Source of the DNA: Thiohalocapsa sp963704155
GTDB taxonomy: Bacteria; Pseudomonadota; Gammaproteobacteria; Chromatiales; Chromatiaceae
DNA length: 64,000 nucleotides
NCBI GenBank assembly: GCA_963704155.1
Contig: CAVPHF010000002.1
Coordinates: forward strand, 1 to 64,000
Direction: 5' to 3'
Positions 44,261-53,204 of this stretch are shown here, piece after piece. The position numbers and the translations under genes were made by a program. Within the stretch, counting starts at the first letter, position 1. Every line of letters begins with the position of its first letter. The notes below the pieces were generated by a model. The model saw only the letters and a program-made list of their open reading frames with translations. It did no database searches and was not told the origin of the DNA.

Positions 44261-44580
44261 GGAGGTCGGGACTCTTTGGCCATCTGTGGCGTCCTGTATC
44301 GCGAGTTCGCCACTTTGGCTTTCGAACAGTTGGATTCCCCGTCCGCGGTCGATAGGTTTGGTCGATAAACGGCGATCTTGGGCTAGGTCAAATAGGGCTC
44401 TCTGACGAGCCGCAATCGCTACCAAACCCAAGCGCGCTCGATTCCAATTCTTGCTCCGTTTCGAGGCTCAGGCTGGACTTCGCAGCCTTCACCGCCGCCC
44501 TTCTGCCCTGTTTTGATCAGCACTTACATCCCGAACGAGCGCTGACAACGTTCCGCGATACCGCGCCCCAAAGGAGACCA
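44261..44580. other. Intergenic region upstream of the egtD-like gene
   Basis: A 320-base region without a supported gene; it should contain the egtD promoter. A small hairpin, GGCTC (44396-44400) with GAGCC (44407-44411), has no T-run. Nothing else stands out. Confidence 0.4.
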
Positions 44581-45633
44581 ATGCCGATGCTCGCCAAGTC
44601 AACCGCAAAGGCGCGTTCCACCGCTTCCGCCGTGCCGCCAACCAGTGCCGATGGCACGGCAGCCGAGATCCACTTTCACGATCTGCATCCGGCGCCGGCA
44701 GACATGCGAGCCGATGTGCTCAGTGGCCTCGCGTTCGCGCAGAAGCGTCTGGCGCCAAAGTACTTCTACGATGCCGAAGGCTCTCGCATCTTCGACGCGA
44801 TCTGCGAGCTGGCGGAGTATTACCCGACCCGCACCGAGATCGACATCTTGCGCCGCCACGGGGCGGATATGGCGAAGCGCCTCGGACGGGACGCGCTGCT
44901 CATCGAGTTGGGCAGCGGCAGCAGCCTGAAGATTCGCGTCCTGCTGGAGGCCTTGAGGCCCGCGGTCTACATGCCGGTGGACATCTCGAAGGACCATTTG
45001 CAGCAGTCCGCAGAGTCCCTGGCCGCGACCTTCCCATCGCTGCAGGTGCATGCCGTTTGTGCCGATTACTCGGTGCCCTTCCAGCTGCCGGTGGACGACC
45101 ATGAGCATCCGCGCGCGGCCTTTTTTCCCGGCTCGTCCGTTGGCAACTTCGACCCGGCCGATGCCGAGCGCTTCCTGCGCCGAATCGGCGATATGCTGGG
45201 TTCGGGTGGACGCCTGCTGGTGGGCGTCGACCTGGTCAAGGATCATCGGCTTTTAGAGGTCGCCTATAATGACGCCGACGGCGTCACCGCCGACTTCAAC
45301 CTGAATCTGCTGACTCGCATCAATCGCGAATTGGGCGCCGACTTCGATCTGGCCGGCTTCCGCCACCGCGCCTGGTTCAATGCCGAGCTGAGCCGCATCG
45401 AGATGCATTTGATCAGCACCCGGGAGCAGCAAGTGTCCGTCGCCGGGCACTGCTTCGCCTTTGCCGAAGGCGAATCGATCCACACCGAATCCTCCTACAA
45501 GTACAGTATCGAAGGTTTTCACGCGCTCGCCCGCCGCGCCGGCTTCGAGCCGGAGCAGGTGTGGACCGACGCCGATGCCGACAGCGATCGCGACCCGCTG
45601 TTCAGCGTGCACTGCTTGGTATGGCGCGGCTGA
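44581..45633 (+). CDS. egtD: L-histidine N-alpha-methyltransferase (EgtD-like)
   Basis: A 350-residue protein covering the whole EgtD family. Landmarks are YYPTRTE (80-86), the SAM-binding ELGSGSS (109-115), FFPGSSVGNF (181-190), AYNDADGVTADFN (228-240) and HTESSYKY (301-308). In characterised EgtD the equivalents of the Asn, Tyr, Glu and Ser in these blocks bind histidine, and they are conserved here. EgtD adds three methyl groups to histidine, giving hercynine, the first step to ergothioneine. AAAGGAG lies upstream of the ATG. Unusually, no egtB, egtC, egtE or eanB follows. A PhyH-type dioxygenase and a methyltransferase do. Confidence 0.92.
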   Translation: MPMLAKSTAKARSTASAVPPTSADGTAAEIHFHDLHPAPADMRADVLSGLAFAQKRLAPKYFYDAEGSRIFDAICELAEYYPTRTEIDILRRHGADMAKRLGRDALLIELGSGSSLKIRVLLEALRPAVYMPVDISKDHLQQSAESLAATFPSLQVHAVCADYSVPFQLPVDDHEHPRAAFFPGSSVGNFDPADAERFLRRIGDMLGSGGRLLVGVDLVKDHRLLEVAYNDADGVTADFNLNLLTRINRELGADFDLAGFRHRAWFNAELSRIEMHLISTREQQVSVAGHCFAFAEGESIHTESSYKYSIEGFHALARRAGFEPEQVWTDADADSDRDPLFSVHCLVWRG

Positions 45634-45635
45634 CC

Positions 45636-46655
45636 ATGCCGCACGAGAGCACTCAATCCGGCCCGAAGCTGATCGGCGAAAACGCTCGGCGCAGCGATGT
45701 CGACCAACCTTGGGAACAGGACAATCAGGCTTGGTGGGATTGGTATCTGACGCTGGCCGACAATCTCGATGATCCTGTGGGTAGGTTGCGCGACGCCGAC
45801 CCGCTGCCGGCGCTTGTCGCCATCGACGAGGCTGCCATCGTCGAAGAATTACGCACGCAATTTTCCGTGTCGCCTGCCGAGCGGGCTTACTTCCGCAGCA
45901 ATGGCTACGTCAAGCTACGCGGCGTGCTCTCGCCCGCCGCGACCCTACGCCTTCGCCAAGAACTCGTCGAACTGCTCAGTACCACCTTCGACACCGTCCT
46001 CGACGGCGGCACCGTGGAGCGCTTTCTCAGTGTGGAGTTGGCGTGGCTGCACAATCGACTGCTGCGCGACTACGTGCTGAGCCCCCGCATCGCAAAGATC
46101 GCCGCCGATCTGCTCGATGTGCCGCGCGTGCGTCTCTACCACGACAATGCCATGTCCAAGGAGCCTGGCTGCGGGCGCACCCCGTGGCACTACGACGACC
46201 ATCACTTTCCGTTGGCTACCCAGGACGTGGTGACGGCCTGGATTCCGGCGCAGCCCATCTCGCTGGCGATGGGGCCACTGGCCTTCGCCCGGCCGATCGA
46301 CGTCTACAAGCTGGTGGAAGGCATCGCCTTCAACAAGTTCGACACCAGCTACGACCGCCATGTGGCCCAGGTCTTCCGCGACCATGCTGTCGCTGTCGAC
46401 GACGCGCCCTTCGAGATCGGCGAGGTCAGCTTCCACCACAATCTCTGCTTCCACACGGCCGCCGCGAATCGCACTCGACAAAGCCGCATCGTCCTGGCCA
46501 ACACCTACTATGCCGACGGCGCACGCGTCGTCAACGCACCAACCATGGTGTCCGGGGACTGGCAGAAGTTCATACCCGATACGGAACCCGGCGACATCGC
46601 CGCCAGCGCACTGAACCCGGTCTGCTGGCCGGCGGAGCTACCAACCCATGTCTGA
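45636..46655 (+). CDS. Phytanoyl-CoA dioxygenase (PhyH) family Fe(II)/2-oxoglutarate oxygenase
   Basis: A 339-residue protein from the ATG at 45636, two bases after the egtD stop (an ATG at 45621 is an alternative). The facial triad is seen as the HxD in PWHYDDHHF (His185, Asp187) and the distal His273 in CFHTAAANRT. An Arg 8-11 residues later (Arg281 or Arg284) could bind 2-oxoglutarate. Members hydroxylate small molecules, often with amino-acid or betaine-like groups. Its position between an EgtD-like enzyme and a methyltransferase, overlapping the latter by eight bases, suggests it oxidises hercynine or a derivative. The substrate is unproven. Confidence 0.88.
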   Translation: MPHESTQSGPKLIGENARRSDVDQPWEQDNQAWWDWYLTLADNLDDPVGRLRDADPLPALVAIDEAAIVEELRTQFSVSPAERAYFRSNGYVKLRGVLSPAATLRLRQELVELLSTTFDTVLDGGTVERFLSVELAWLHNRLLRDYVLSPRIAKIAADLLDVPRVRLYHDNAMSKEPGCGRTPWHYDDHHFPLATQDVVTAWIPAQPISLAMGPLAFARPIDVYKLVEGIAFNKFDTSYDRHVAQVFRDHAVAVDDAPFEIGEVSFHHNLCFHTAAANRTRQSRIVLANTYYADGARVVNAPTMVSGDWQKFIPDTEPGDIAASALNPVCWPAELPTHV

Positions 46656-47484
46656 TACCTTTGAGCGCAGCTGCGAGCATTGGAGCGAGGCCGGCCGGGC
46701 CGAGATGGAGGCCTTCTATGCCCTTGCGACGGTCGACTATCGCCACCTTGCTGAGGCCCTGGACTGGAAGGCCTGGCTGCAAGCGCGGCAGCAACGGGCG
46801 GGTGATCGCCCACTGCGTCTGCTGGACGTCGCCTGTGGCTCGGGCAAGTTCCCCAGCGCCTTGGTCCGGCACGCCGACGTCGCTGCGGCCGCGATCCATC
46901 CCGTCGACTACGCGCTGCTCGACCCCGCGGCGTTCTCCGTCGCCGAGGCGCGCCGCGCCCTGGCTCCGCCCTTTGTCCCAGGCCGGGAGTACGTCTCGAC
47001 GCTGCAGGCACTCGACTGCAAGCCCAGGGCCTTCGATATCGTGTGGGCCACGCATGCCCTCTATGCATTGCCGGCCGAGGAGTTGCAGGCGGGCCTGGAG
47101 CGCTTCGTACAGGCCGCCGGCGACATCGGCTTCATCGCCCATGCCAGCGCCGATGCGCACTATCTTCGCTTCTATCGCCACTATCTCGACGCCTTTCGGG
47201 GCGGCCAAGGCACGCCCTACACCACGGCGGAGCAAATCATCGCGGCGCTGCGGCAAATGGGTGCGACAGTCGAGACGCTGGAGATCAACTATGAGAACGG
47301 CGCCCCCTCGGCACAGTGGCAACAGGTCGAGGGCTACTTGCAGCGCTGCGTGTTCGATGATTCCATCAGCCTGCAGCAACTGTTGGACCACCCTATCACC
47401 GGCGACTACCTGGCGACCTGTCGGCACGATGACGAGTGGCGATTCGCACAGCGGGTCCAGCTGATCTTTATTCAAGCCACTTAA
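46648..47484 (+). CDS. Class I SAM-dependent methyltransferase (egtD cluster)
   Basis: A 278-residue protein with the SAM-binding motif I LLDVACGSGKF (58-68), an acidic post-I position (IHPVDYALLD) and a motif IV-like FDIVWATHALYALP. The 5' end overlaps the dioxygenase gene by eight bases (ATG at 46648), so expression is coupled. It could methylate the oxidised product of the upstream pair, for example on a newly made hydroxyl or carboxyl. The substrate cannot be read from sequence. The MFS transporter gene follows after 11 bases. Confidence 0.87.
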   Translation: MSDTFERSCEHWSEAGRAEMEAFYALATVDYRHLAEALDWKAWLQARQQRAGDRPLRLLDVACGSGKFPSALVRHADVAAAAIHPVDYALLDPAAFSVAEARRALAPPFVPGREYVSTLQALDCKPRAFDIVWATHALYALPAEELQAGLERFVQAAGDIGFIAHASADAHYLRFYRHYLDAFRGGQGTPYTTAEQIIAALRQMGATVETLEINYENGAPSAQWQQVEGYLQRCVFDDSISLQQLLDHPITGDYLATCRHDDEWRFAQRVQLIFIQAT

Positions 47485-47495
47485 GGATTGCCTGA

Positions 47496-48764
47496 GTGCC
47501 GCTGCTCGCCCGCCCATTTCGGCAATCAGCAGGGCGAGCGGGGGCAACACACGCGCTCGGCTTCGGCCTACTGCTGACGTTCAGCTCCAGCATCGGCCAA
47601 ACCTACTTTATCGCGCTGTTCGCCGGTGCGCTGCGGGCGGATCTCGACCTGAGTCACGGCGCCTTCGGCGGGTTGTACACGCTCGCCACGCTAGCGAGCG
47701 CACTAATACTGGTGTGGCTTGGCAAGACTGCGGATCGGGTCGATCCAGTCGTGCTCGCGGCCCTGACCTTGGCGGCGCTGGCAGGCTCGGCTCTTTTGTT
47801 GGCGGGGGCCGAGTCGGTGCTTTGGCTAGGTATTGGGCTGTTCGGTCTGCGCCTATTCGGCCAAGGCATGTCGAGTCATCTGGCGATGACCTTTGTGGCC
47901 CGGTGGTTTGTTCGCGAGCGGGGACGGGCACTGGGTCTTGTCTTCCTCGGCTATCCGGCCGGCGAAGCCCTGTTTCCGATGCTCATGGCCCTCCTGCTGG
48001 GACAGTTCACGTGGCGCTGGATCTGGGTCGGCATCGCCATCGCCGTCGTCTTGATCTTGATGCCGGTCATGCTCTGGATGGGGCGCGAAATGCGCAGGCA
48101 CGGCCTGGTCGAAATGCCAGCTCCCAGCCCGTGCGCGGAACGCCCCCAGGACCGGTCTTGGACACGGGCGCAGGTCTTGCGGGACCCCCGCTTCTACGGA
48201 TTGCTGCCAGGGCTGTTGGCAGCCCCGTTCGTCATCACCGGGATGTTGTTTCATCAGGTGCATCTGGTCGAGATCAAGGCATGGACGCTGTCGGGCTTTG
48301 CCGCCTGCTACCCGCTTTACGCCGCGAGCGCAACGGGCGTCGCGCTCCTCTGCGGTTGGCTCATTGATCGCCACGGGGCAATACGACTCCTGCCTTTCTA
48401 CCTGCTGCCGCTGGCCGCTGGACTGGCGTTGCTGAGCATCGGTGATTCCATCGCCACGGCGGCCGGGTTTATGGCCTTAATGGGTGCAACCGCAGGCGGG
48501 GCTGCGATCCTGTTCGGGGCCGTCTGGGCGGAGCTGTATGGAACGGCACACTTGGGCGCGATTCGTGCGCTGGCCGTGGCCTTGCAGGTCTTGGCAACAG
48601 CGCTCGCGCCGGCAACCTTGGGTTGGCTCATCGATCAGGGTATCGGCTTGGATCGACAGGCACCGCTGCTGTCGCTGTTGGTCTGTGCCAGCGCGTTGGG
48701 CCTTGCGCTGCTGATGCCGAGCCTGCTGCGCGATCATGCGCCACCAGCGCCGCGACCAAGCTAA
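47496..48764 (+). CDS. MFS transporter (egtD cluster)
   Basis: A 422-residue major facilitator protein with 12 predicted helices. It shows the family's loop 2-3 motif in a degenerate form (GKTADRVDP) and a second-half equivalent CGWLIDRHGAIR. It starts with GTG, with AAGGA about 9 bases upstream, and lies 11 bases after the methyltransferase gene. It is therefore very likely in one operon with the EgtD-like, dioxygenase and methyltransferase genes. It may export or import the product of that pathway. The direction is not determinable here. Confidence 0.9.
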   Translation: MPLLARPFRQSAGRAGATHALGFGLLLTFSSSIGQTYFIALFAGALRADLDLSHGAFGGLYTLATLASALILVWLGKTADRVDPVVLAALTLAALAGSALLLAGAESVLWLGIGLFGLRLFGQGMSSHLAMTFVARWFVRERGRALGLVFLGYPAGEALFPMLMALLLGQFTWRWIWVGIAIAVVLILMPVMLWMGREMRRHGLVEMPAPSPCAERPQDRSWTRAQVLRDPRFYGLLPGLLAAPFVITGMLFHQVHLVEIKAWTLSGFAACYPLYAASATGVALLCGWLIDRHGAIRLLPFYLLPLAAGLALLSIGDSIATAAGFMALMGATAGGAAILFGAVWAELYGTAHLGAIRALAVALQVLATALAPATLGWLIDQGIGLDRQAPLLSLLVCASALGLALLMPSLLRDHAPPAPRPS

Positions 48765-48820
48765 GGAACGGTTCACTAATAAGCTGCACAACTCTATCTA
48801 TTGGTGGACGGAGCGCAATC

Positions 48821-48838
48821 GGGGTCGGGGTCGGGGTC
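48821..48838. repeat. Short tandem repeat (GGGGTC)x3
   Basis: Three contiguous GGGGTC units lie directly upstream of the four-helix-bundle relic. A (GATACC)x3 array lies at its other end (49050-49067). Confidence 0.8.
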
Positions 48839-48884
48839 GCTATCGGAATCGAGAGAGAAGCTGCTTTATGGCATTCGGCCATTA

Positions 48885-49046
48885 GAAACTCGACGCAAAG
48901 CGCGCGGCCATCGAGTATGTCGGTTGGGCCTACCGTTATTGCGAGAAGCTGAAAGGACACCGCAACGCGAAGGATCAACTCGTGCGAAGCTCGGACAGTG
49001 TGGCTACGCGGTCCGCGAGGAGCTCGGCGAATACCTGGTCAGCTAG
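48885..49046 (+). pseudogene. Relic of a four-helix-bundle protein (23S rRNA intervening-sequence type)
   Basis: One frame reads KLDAKRAAIEYVGWAYRYCEKLKG, then HRNAKDQLVRSSDSVA. This matches the central part of small four-helix-bundle proteins (AIEYVxWxY..., KDQLxRASxSxxLNIAEG). The frame is closed by a TAG just before the first Lys and loses family resemblance after DSVA. Both ends are therefore missing, and the gene is a degraded relic. Simple repeats (GGGGTC and GATACC arrays) border it. It separates the MFS gene from the second methyltransferase gene. Confidence 0.7.
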
Positions 49047-49049
49047 TTC

Positions 49050-49067
49050 GATACCGATACCGATACC
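49050..49067. repeat. Short tandem repeat (GATACC)x3
   Basis: Three contiguous GATACC units, followed by a partial fourth (GAT), mark the right border of the four-helix-bundle relic. Confidence 0.8.
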
Positions 49068-49143
49068 GATTAGATGGCCAGCGACACCCAAGCCGATAGG
49101 CTGTTTAACTTATTCTTGCAACGTTACTAAAGGACTCCAAACC

Positions 49144-50049
49144 ATGCAGCAAGTCATCAATCTCGATACGCCCTGGTCGCAGCGCCTCCAGCGAGGTGAG
49201 CAGCCCAGCCGGTCGGAGCTGCGTGAGCATCTGCTCGAGGTACACCGGCAGCATCCGGGTTTCACGGAGGCCTGCGCCGCGCGCTGTCGTGACGCGAGTG
49301 GTCGCAACAGTTATGAATGGCTGGCCGAGGTCGTGGATCCCGTCCGACATAGAAGGGTGTTGGACCTGGCATGCGGCAGCGGCGCACTGACCGCACTGTG
49401 CCATGAGCGCTTCGGTGCACAGGTCAGCCTAATAGGTGTCGACATGAGCGCCGAAGAGTTGGAGCTGGCGCGCCGGCGCGTGCCGGACCCGGCCGTGGAG
49501 CTGCGTTACGGCATGGCGCAGGAGATGGCGTTCATTGCCGACCACAGCATTGATCTGGTGATCTGCCATTGGGCCTTGACCTTGATGGACCCGATCGAGC
49601 CTGTGCTGGCCGAGCTAAGACGCGTGCTGCGCCCCAACGGCATCCTTGCCGCGATCGTCGATGGCGAGATGTCCACTGCACCCGGCTACGAGGAACTGCA
49701 TCACCTCATCTATGGCTGGGTGCAGCGTGAGTATCCCGGCTACGGCGAGATCGACCTGGGCGATGCGCGGGTGCGCACGACGGCGGCGCTTAAGGAGTTG
49801 GTGGCGAACAGCTTCCCCGGCGCCGACATCCGCATCGAACCGGCGGTGGTGGAGCAGCTCGGGCCCCCGGATGCGCTGGCGCGGGAGGCCGCGGGATTCT
49901 TTTATGCGGCCTTCTTGCTGTCGCAACCGTCGCGGACCGAACTGCTGCGCGAGATCACCTCTCTATTCGCGCGTCAAGGACGCGATGGCCTAGGCCGCTT
50001 TTCGATGCCTATCAATCGTCTTGTCGTACAGCTCGGTCCTGAGGGCTGA
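49144..50049 (+). CDS. SAM-dependent methyltransferase (UbiE/COQ5-type fold)
   Basis: A 301-residue protein with motif I VLDLACGSGAL (72-82), post-I LIGVDMSAEELELARRR, and motif IV IDLVICHWALTLMDPIEPVLAELRRVLRPNG. The ATG at 49144 has AAAGGA about 9 bases upstream. Longer in-frame extensions cover the pseudogene and repeats and are not used. It lies 380 bases downstream of the MFS gene on the same strand. It may belong functionally to the egtD-like cluster, but the relic between them suggests a separate promoter. The substrate is unknown. Confidence 0.87.
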   Translation: MQQVINLDTPWSQRLQRGEQPSRSELREHLLEVHRQHPGFTEACAARCRDASGRNSYEWLAEVVDPVRHRRVLDLACGSGALTALCHERFGAQVSLIGVDMSAEELELARRRVPDPAVELRYGMAQEMAFIADHSIDLVICHWALTLMDPIEPVLAELRRVLRPNGILAAIVDGEMSTAPGYEELHHLIYGWVQREYPGYGEIDLGDARVRTTAALKELVANSFPGADIRIEPAVVEQLGPPDALAREAAGFFYAAFLLSQPSRTELLREITSLFARQGRDGLGRFSMPINRLVVQLGPEG

Positions 50050-50106
50050 AGGGATCGTCGCGTAGGGGCCACTCCAGCCAGCCCCGGGGCCTGGTCTCGC
50101 CCTCGT

Positions 50107-50541
50107 CTATTTCCGCCCATCACCGGATTCTCTGCTGGCAAACCGCGGCAGCCCAACCCGCCAGCGGATCGCAATGAGGCGCAGCAAAAAGACTGCACCA
50201 CCGGCAGCCAACGCGGCGAGGGCAGCATCTACCCCGAGCGCGGCCGCGTCGGCGATCAGGAAAACGCGCATCGGCGGTTTGAAGATGCGCGCAAGAAAGA
50301 AGGTCGCGAGTGCCGCGGTCAGCGCCGCAATCAAATAGGTCTGATCCGCCACCCAGAACACCGGCCGGTTGAGCAGCAGGTCGCGCAGCGAGCCGCCGCC
50401 AAGTGACGCCGCGAGGGCGACGACGACCATACCGAACAGGTCGTAGCGCTTGCGCCCGGCCTCCAGCACGCCCGCGGCGGCCATCATCGCCACTGCGGCG
50501 AGACTGATCAGGGGGATCACCGAACCGAGAGAAAGGATCAT
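50107..50541 (-). CDS. TRIC/UPF0126-like membrane protein lacking most of its second half
   Basis: A 144-residue protein. The first half is a normal UPF0126/TRIC unit: ISLAAVAMMAAAGVLEAGRKRYDLFGMVVVALAASLGGGSLRDLLLNRPVFWV, three helices, then PPMRVFLIADAAALG. It then jumps to AALAALAAGGAVFLLRLIAIRWRVGLPRF, which looks like the C-terminal end of a full protein. About 60 residues of the second repeat (a second GGGxxRD block) are absent, apparently by an in-frame deletion. Full members are about 200 residues and form cation channels. AGGA precedes the ATG. It may be non-functional or a minimal variant. Confidence 0.8.
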   Translation of the reverse strand: MILSLGSVIPLISLAAVAMMAAAGVLEAGRKRYDLFGMVVVALAASLGGGSLRDLLLNRPVFWVADQTYLIAALTAALATFFLARIFKPPMRVFLIADAAALGVDAALAALAAGGAVFLLRLIAIRWRVGLPRFASRESGDGRK

Positions 50542-50892
50542 GGGAATCCTCGTGTCTGTTGGTCAGGCACCGCCTGACGATGGGGGCCGCGGCGGCACCT
50601 GTTCAGTCACGCCCATCACCTTAACGAACGCGGCCGCCCCTCGGCTCGACTTCGGTCAACCCGCTAGGATTGTTCCGGTCGTTGCGCTTCTGGAGGGGCG
50701 TTTCCTGTTCGGCCGAGCCTGGCCCTGTCCTCTGTTCGTGACGGCGCGTTGCTGGACTCCATGGGCTGCGGACATTACGCATTAGCGCCGCCGCGGATGC
50801 GGTTGCGGCGCTGCCCGAAGGCAGGCAGGATGCGCCCGAGCTGCGGCTGCACGCGGCGAGCGTCGGGGCGGCATAGACAACGCGGGAGTGAC
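50542..50892. other. Divergent intergenic region upstream of the channel-like gene
   Basis: A 351-base region that should contain promoters for the TRIC-like gene (minus) and the channel gene (plus). Open frames in it continue into the channel gene in frame (from 50749) but lack a ribosome site and family resemblance. No other feature was recognised. Confidence 0.4.
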
Positions 50893-52887
50893 ATGTTTTC
50901 CAGACTCAAACATTGGCTGATCTTTCGCCTTGAGCAAATCGTCATGCGCGGCGCGGTTGCTCGCTTTGCGATCATCGTTGGCTTGGTGATCTTCATCTCG
51001 GTGGCTGCCGGTACGCTGATTCGTGCGCTTGCGCCGGGTTTCGAATCCACCGCGGACGCCATCTGGTGGGCCTTTCTACGCCTCACCGATCCGGGCTACC
51101 TGGGCGACGATGAGGGCGTCGCCATGGCAACGGTTTCGGCCGCCGTCACCGTGCTCGGCTACATCCTGTTCATGGGTGCGCTGGTCGCCATTCTGGTGCA
51201 GTGGCTGAACGAGACGCTGAATCGCTTGGAACTCGGTCTGACGCCGATCGCCCTGAAGTCGCACATCGTGCTGCTGGGCTGGACTAGCCGCACACCGGCC
51301 ATCCTTCAGGAGATCATGATCTCGCAGGACCGGGTCGAGCGCTTTTTGCGTCAGCGCGGCGCCCGCCGCCTGCGGGTCGCAATCCTGGCGGAACAGGCGA
51401 ACTCCGGCCTGCTGCGGCAGTTGCGGCAACAATTGCTCGATCGCTGGAGCTCGCGTCAGATCATCCTGCGCAGCGGCTCGTCGCTCAAGCTGGAAGCGCT
51501 GCGCCGAGTCGACTTCGCACACGCCGCGGTCATCGTCGTCCCGGCGGTGGACACGAGCGCGGGCAGCGCGCTGGACGCCGACGCGCAAACGGTGAAGACG
51601 TTAATGACGATGGGTGCGGCGCTTGCGGAGGCTCCCGTGGACGAACTGCCGCTAATGGTCGTGGAAATACAAGACAGCCGCTACATCGCCGGGCTGCGCG
51701 CACTGTACCCCGGGCCGCTAGAGGTCATCGCCGGCGACGAAGTGATCGTTCAGCTCATGGTGCAGACGTTACGGCACCCCGGCCTGTCGCATGTCTACGA
51801 CGAGCTGCTGTCCGATCGAGTGGGCTCGCAAATCTATGTGCGCGACGAGCGCGGGCTGATCGGCGCGACGGTACACGAACTCGCGTACGCGTTTCCCGAG
51901 GGCATTCTCCTCGGACTGGTGCGGCCGGATGGGGCCGGCTTCCGGGCGCTATTGAATCCGGCCGATACGCTGCGGCTGGAGCAGGGAGATCGAGTGGTTG
52001 TGCTGGCACCGAGTTACGCCGCGGCAGCCCCGCCGGAGCGCCTTGATGCCGCACCGAAGCTGCGCGAGCGGCCGCCCTCGAAACCGCCGCGTGTGGGCAA
52101 GCGCCGCGTGCTGTTGCTCGGCTGGAGTCATCTGGTCCCGGCGCTGTTGAGGGAATTTGCCTCCTATCCCGAGGAGTCCTTCGACCTCGACATCGTCTCC
52201 GAATTCTCGGCCTCGAAGCGCCAGAAAAGGATCGCGGCCGAAGAAATGCCGAAAGATCGCATCCAGATCCGTCAGCTGGAACTCGACTACACGGTGCCGG
52301 CCTTCCTCGAACAGGTCGATCCCGCGGGCTATGACTCCATCTTACTGTTACGCGACGAGCAACATAGGTCCGGCACGGAATCGGATGCGCAGACGGTGCT
52401 GGGCTACTTGCTGCTGCGTCAGATCACCGCGGGCGTGCAATCACCGCAGGTGCTGATTGAAGTCGCCGACCCGGAGAATGAACCCTTGTTCGAGCAGCGC
52501 CTCGAGAACCAGCATACCGAGACCCTGGTCACGCCACTTGCGGTCAGCCATATGCTTGCGCGGATCGCCATGCGCCGGGAACTCCGCGCCGTGTTCGACG
52601 AGCTGTTCAGCTCGGCCGGCTGTGAGATCACTTTTCGCCGCATCGGCGACTACGATCTCGGCGAGGGCGACTACGCCTTCGCCGACATACAGCAGGCCGC
52701 CGACGGGCGTGGCGACATCGCCATTGGCATTCGCCAGCACGAACGCAGGCGACACCGAAACGGCGGCGTGCGGATAAATCCGGCTCGCGACGAACGCCTG
52801 AAATTGCGTGCAGAGGATGAGTTGATCGTCCTGTCGACTGATGGTTCAACCCAGCAGCTGGCGGTTCAAACTAGCAGCGGCGGTTGA
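50893..52887 (+). CDS. CASTOR/POLLUX-like putative ion channel with two RCK-like domains
   Basis: A 664-residue protein from the ATG at 50893 (GGGAG upstream). Two or three N-terminal helices frame a pore loop DAIWWAFLRLTDPGYLGDD (filter-like TDPGY at 65-69). Two Rossmann-type regulatory domains follow, opening HIVLLGWTSRTPAIL (from 124) and VLLLGWSHLVPALL (from 406). The remaining C-terminal part is TrkA-C-like. This is the architecture of CASTOR/POLLUX/DMI1 proteins and their bacterial relatives, which conduct cations across a membrane under cytoplasmic ligand control. It stands alone. A degraded region follows. Confidence 0.9.
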   Translation: MFSRLKHWLIFRLEQIVMRGAVARFAIIVGLVIFISVAAGTLIRALAPGFESTADAIWWAFLRLTDPGYLGDDEGVAMATVSAAVTVLGYILFMGALVAILVQWLNETLNRLELGLTPIALKSHIVLLGWTSRTPAILQEIMISQDRVERFLRQRGARRLRVAILAEQANSGLLRQLRQQLLDRWSSRQIILRSGSSLKLEALRRVDFAHAAVIVVPAVDTSAGSALDADAQTVKTLMTMGAALAEAPVDELPLMVVEIQDSRYIAGLRALYPGPLEVIAGDEVIVQLMVQTLRHPGLSHVYDELLSDRVGSQIYVRDERGLIGATVHELAYAFPEGILLGLVRPDGAGFRALLNPADTLRLEQGDRVVVLAPSYAAAAPPERLDAAPKLRERPPSKPPRVGKRRVLLLGWSHLVPALLREFASYPEESFDLDIVSEFSASKRQKRIAAEEMPKDRIQIRQLELDYTVPAFLEQVDPAGYDSILLLRDEQHRSGTESDAQTVLGYLLLRQITAGVQSPQVLIEVADPENEPLFEQRLENQHTETLVTPLAVSHMLARIAMRRELRAVFDELFSSAGCEITFRRIGDYDLGEGDYAFADIQQAADGRGDIAIGIRQHERRRHRNGGVRINPARDERLKLRAEDELIVLSTDGSTQQLAVQTSSGG

Positions 52888-52889
52888 CC

Positions 52890-53145
52890 GCGTTGGGCGC
52901 TACTCGCCTCGGCCGCCGGCCGATGGTCGGCGACCAGGACATAGGGATTCGGATCCAAGGTTAGGTAAGGCGTCAGGTGGTGGATACGCTCGACGACATT
53001 GCGTCGAAACAGCAGCCGACTGTCGTCGGTGGTCTACGTGGTATAGAGGATGTTGTCCTCCCCGAAGTAGAGCGCGAGCATCGCCTTTCGGAACAGAGTA
53101 TCCATCGCGATGCCACCGTCGCCCTTGTAATCCGTCAAGTGCAGG
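52890..53145 (-). pseudogene. Fragment of a UPF0182 family gene with in-frame stop
   Basis: On the minus strand, one frame reads LTDYKGDGGIAMDTLFRKAMLALYFGEDNIL. A TAG follows at 53036-53034. The same frame then continues DDSRLLFRRNVVERIHHLTPYLTLDPNPYVLVAD. This matches the conserved central region of UPF0182 membrane proteins (YKGxGGxxLxSxxRRxxFALxF, then SRILFRRNVxERVxxLAPFLxYDxDPYLVVxDG). Both flanks are missing. It is a decayed remnant, not a functional gene. Confidence 0.72.
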
Positions 53146-53204
53146 TCGTCTTGTGCCGCATCGTCAAGCTCATGGCTTGCGTTCGGCGCGATGACAGGGG
53201 CATA

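Noticed and set aside
44396..44411. Terminator or riboswitch upstream of egtD
   Set aside because: The hairpin has only a 5-bp stem and no T-run, and no conserved riboswitch motif is recognisable.
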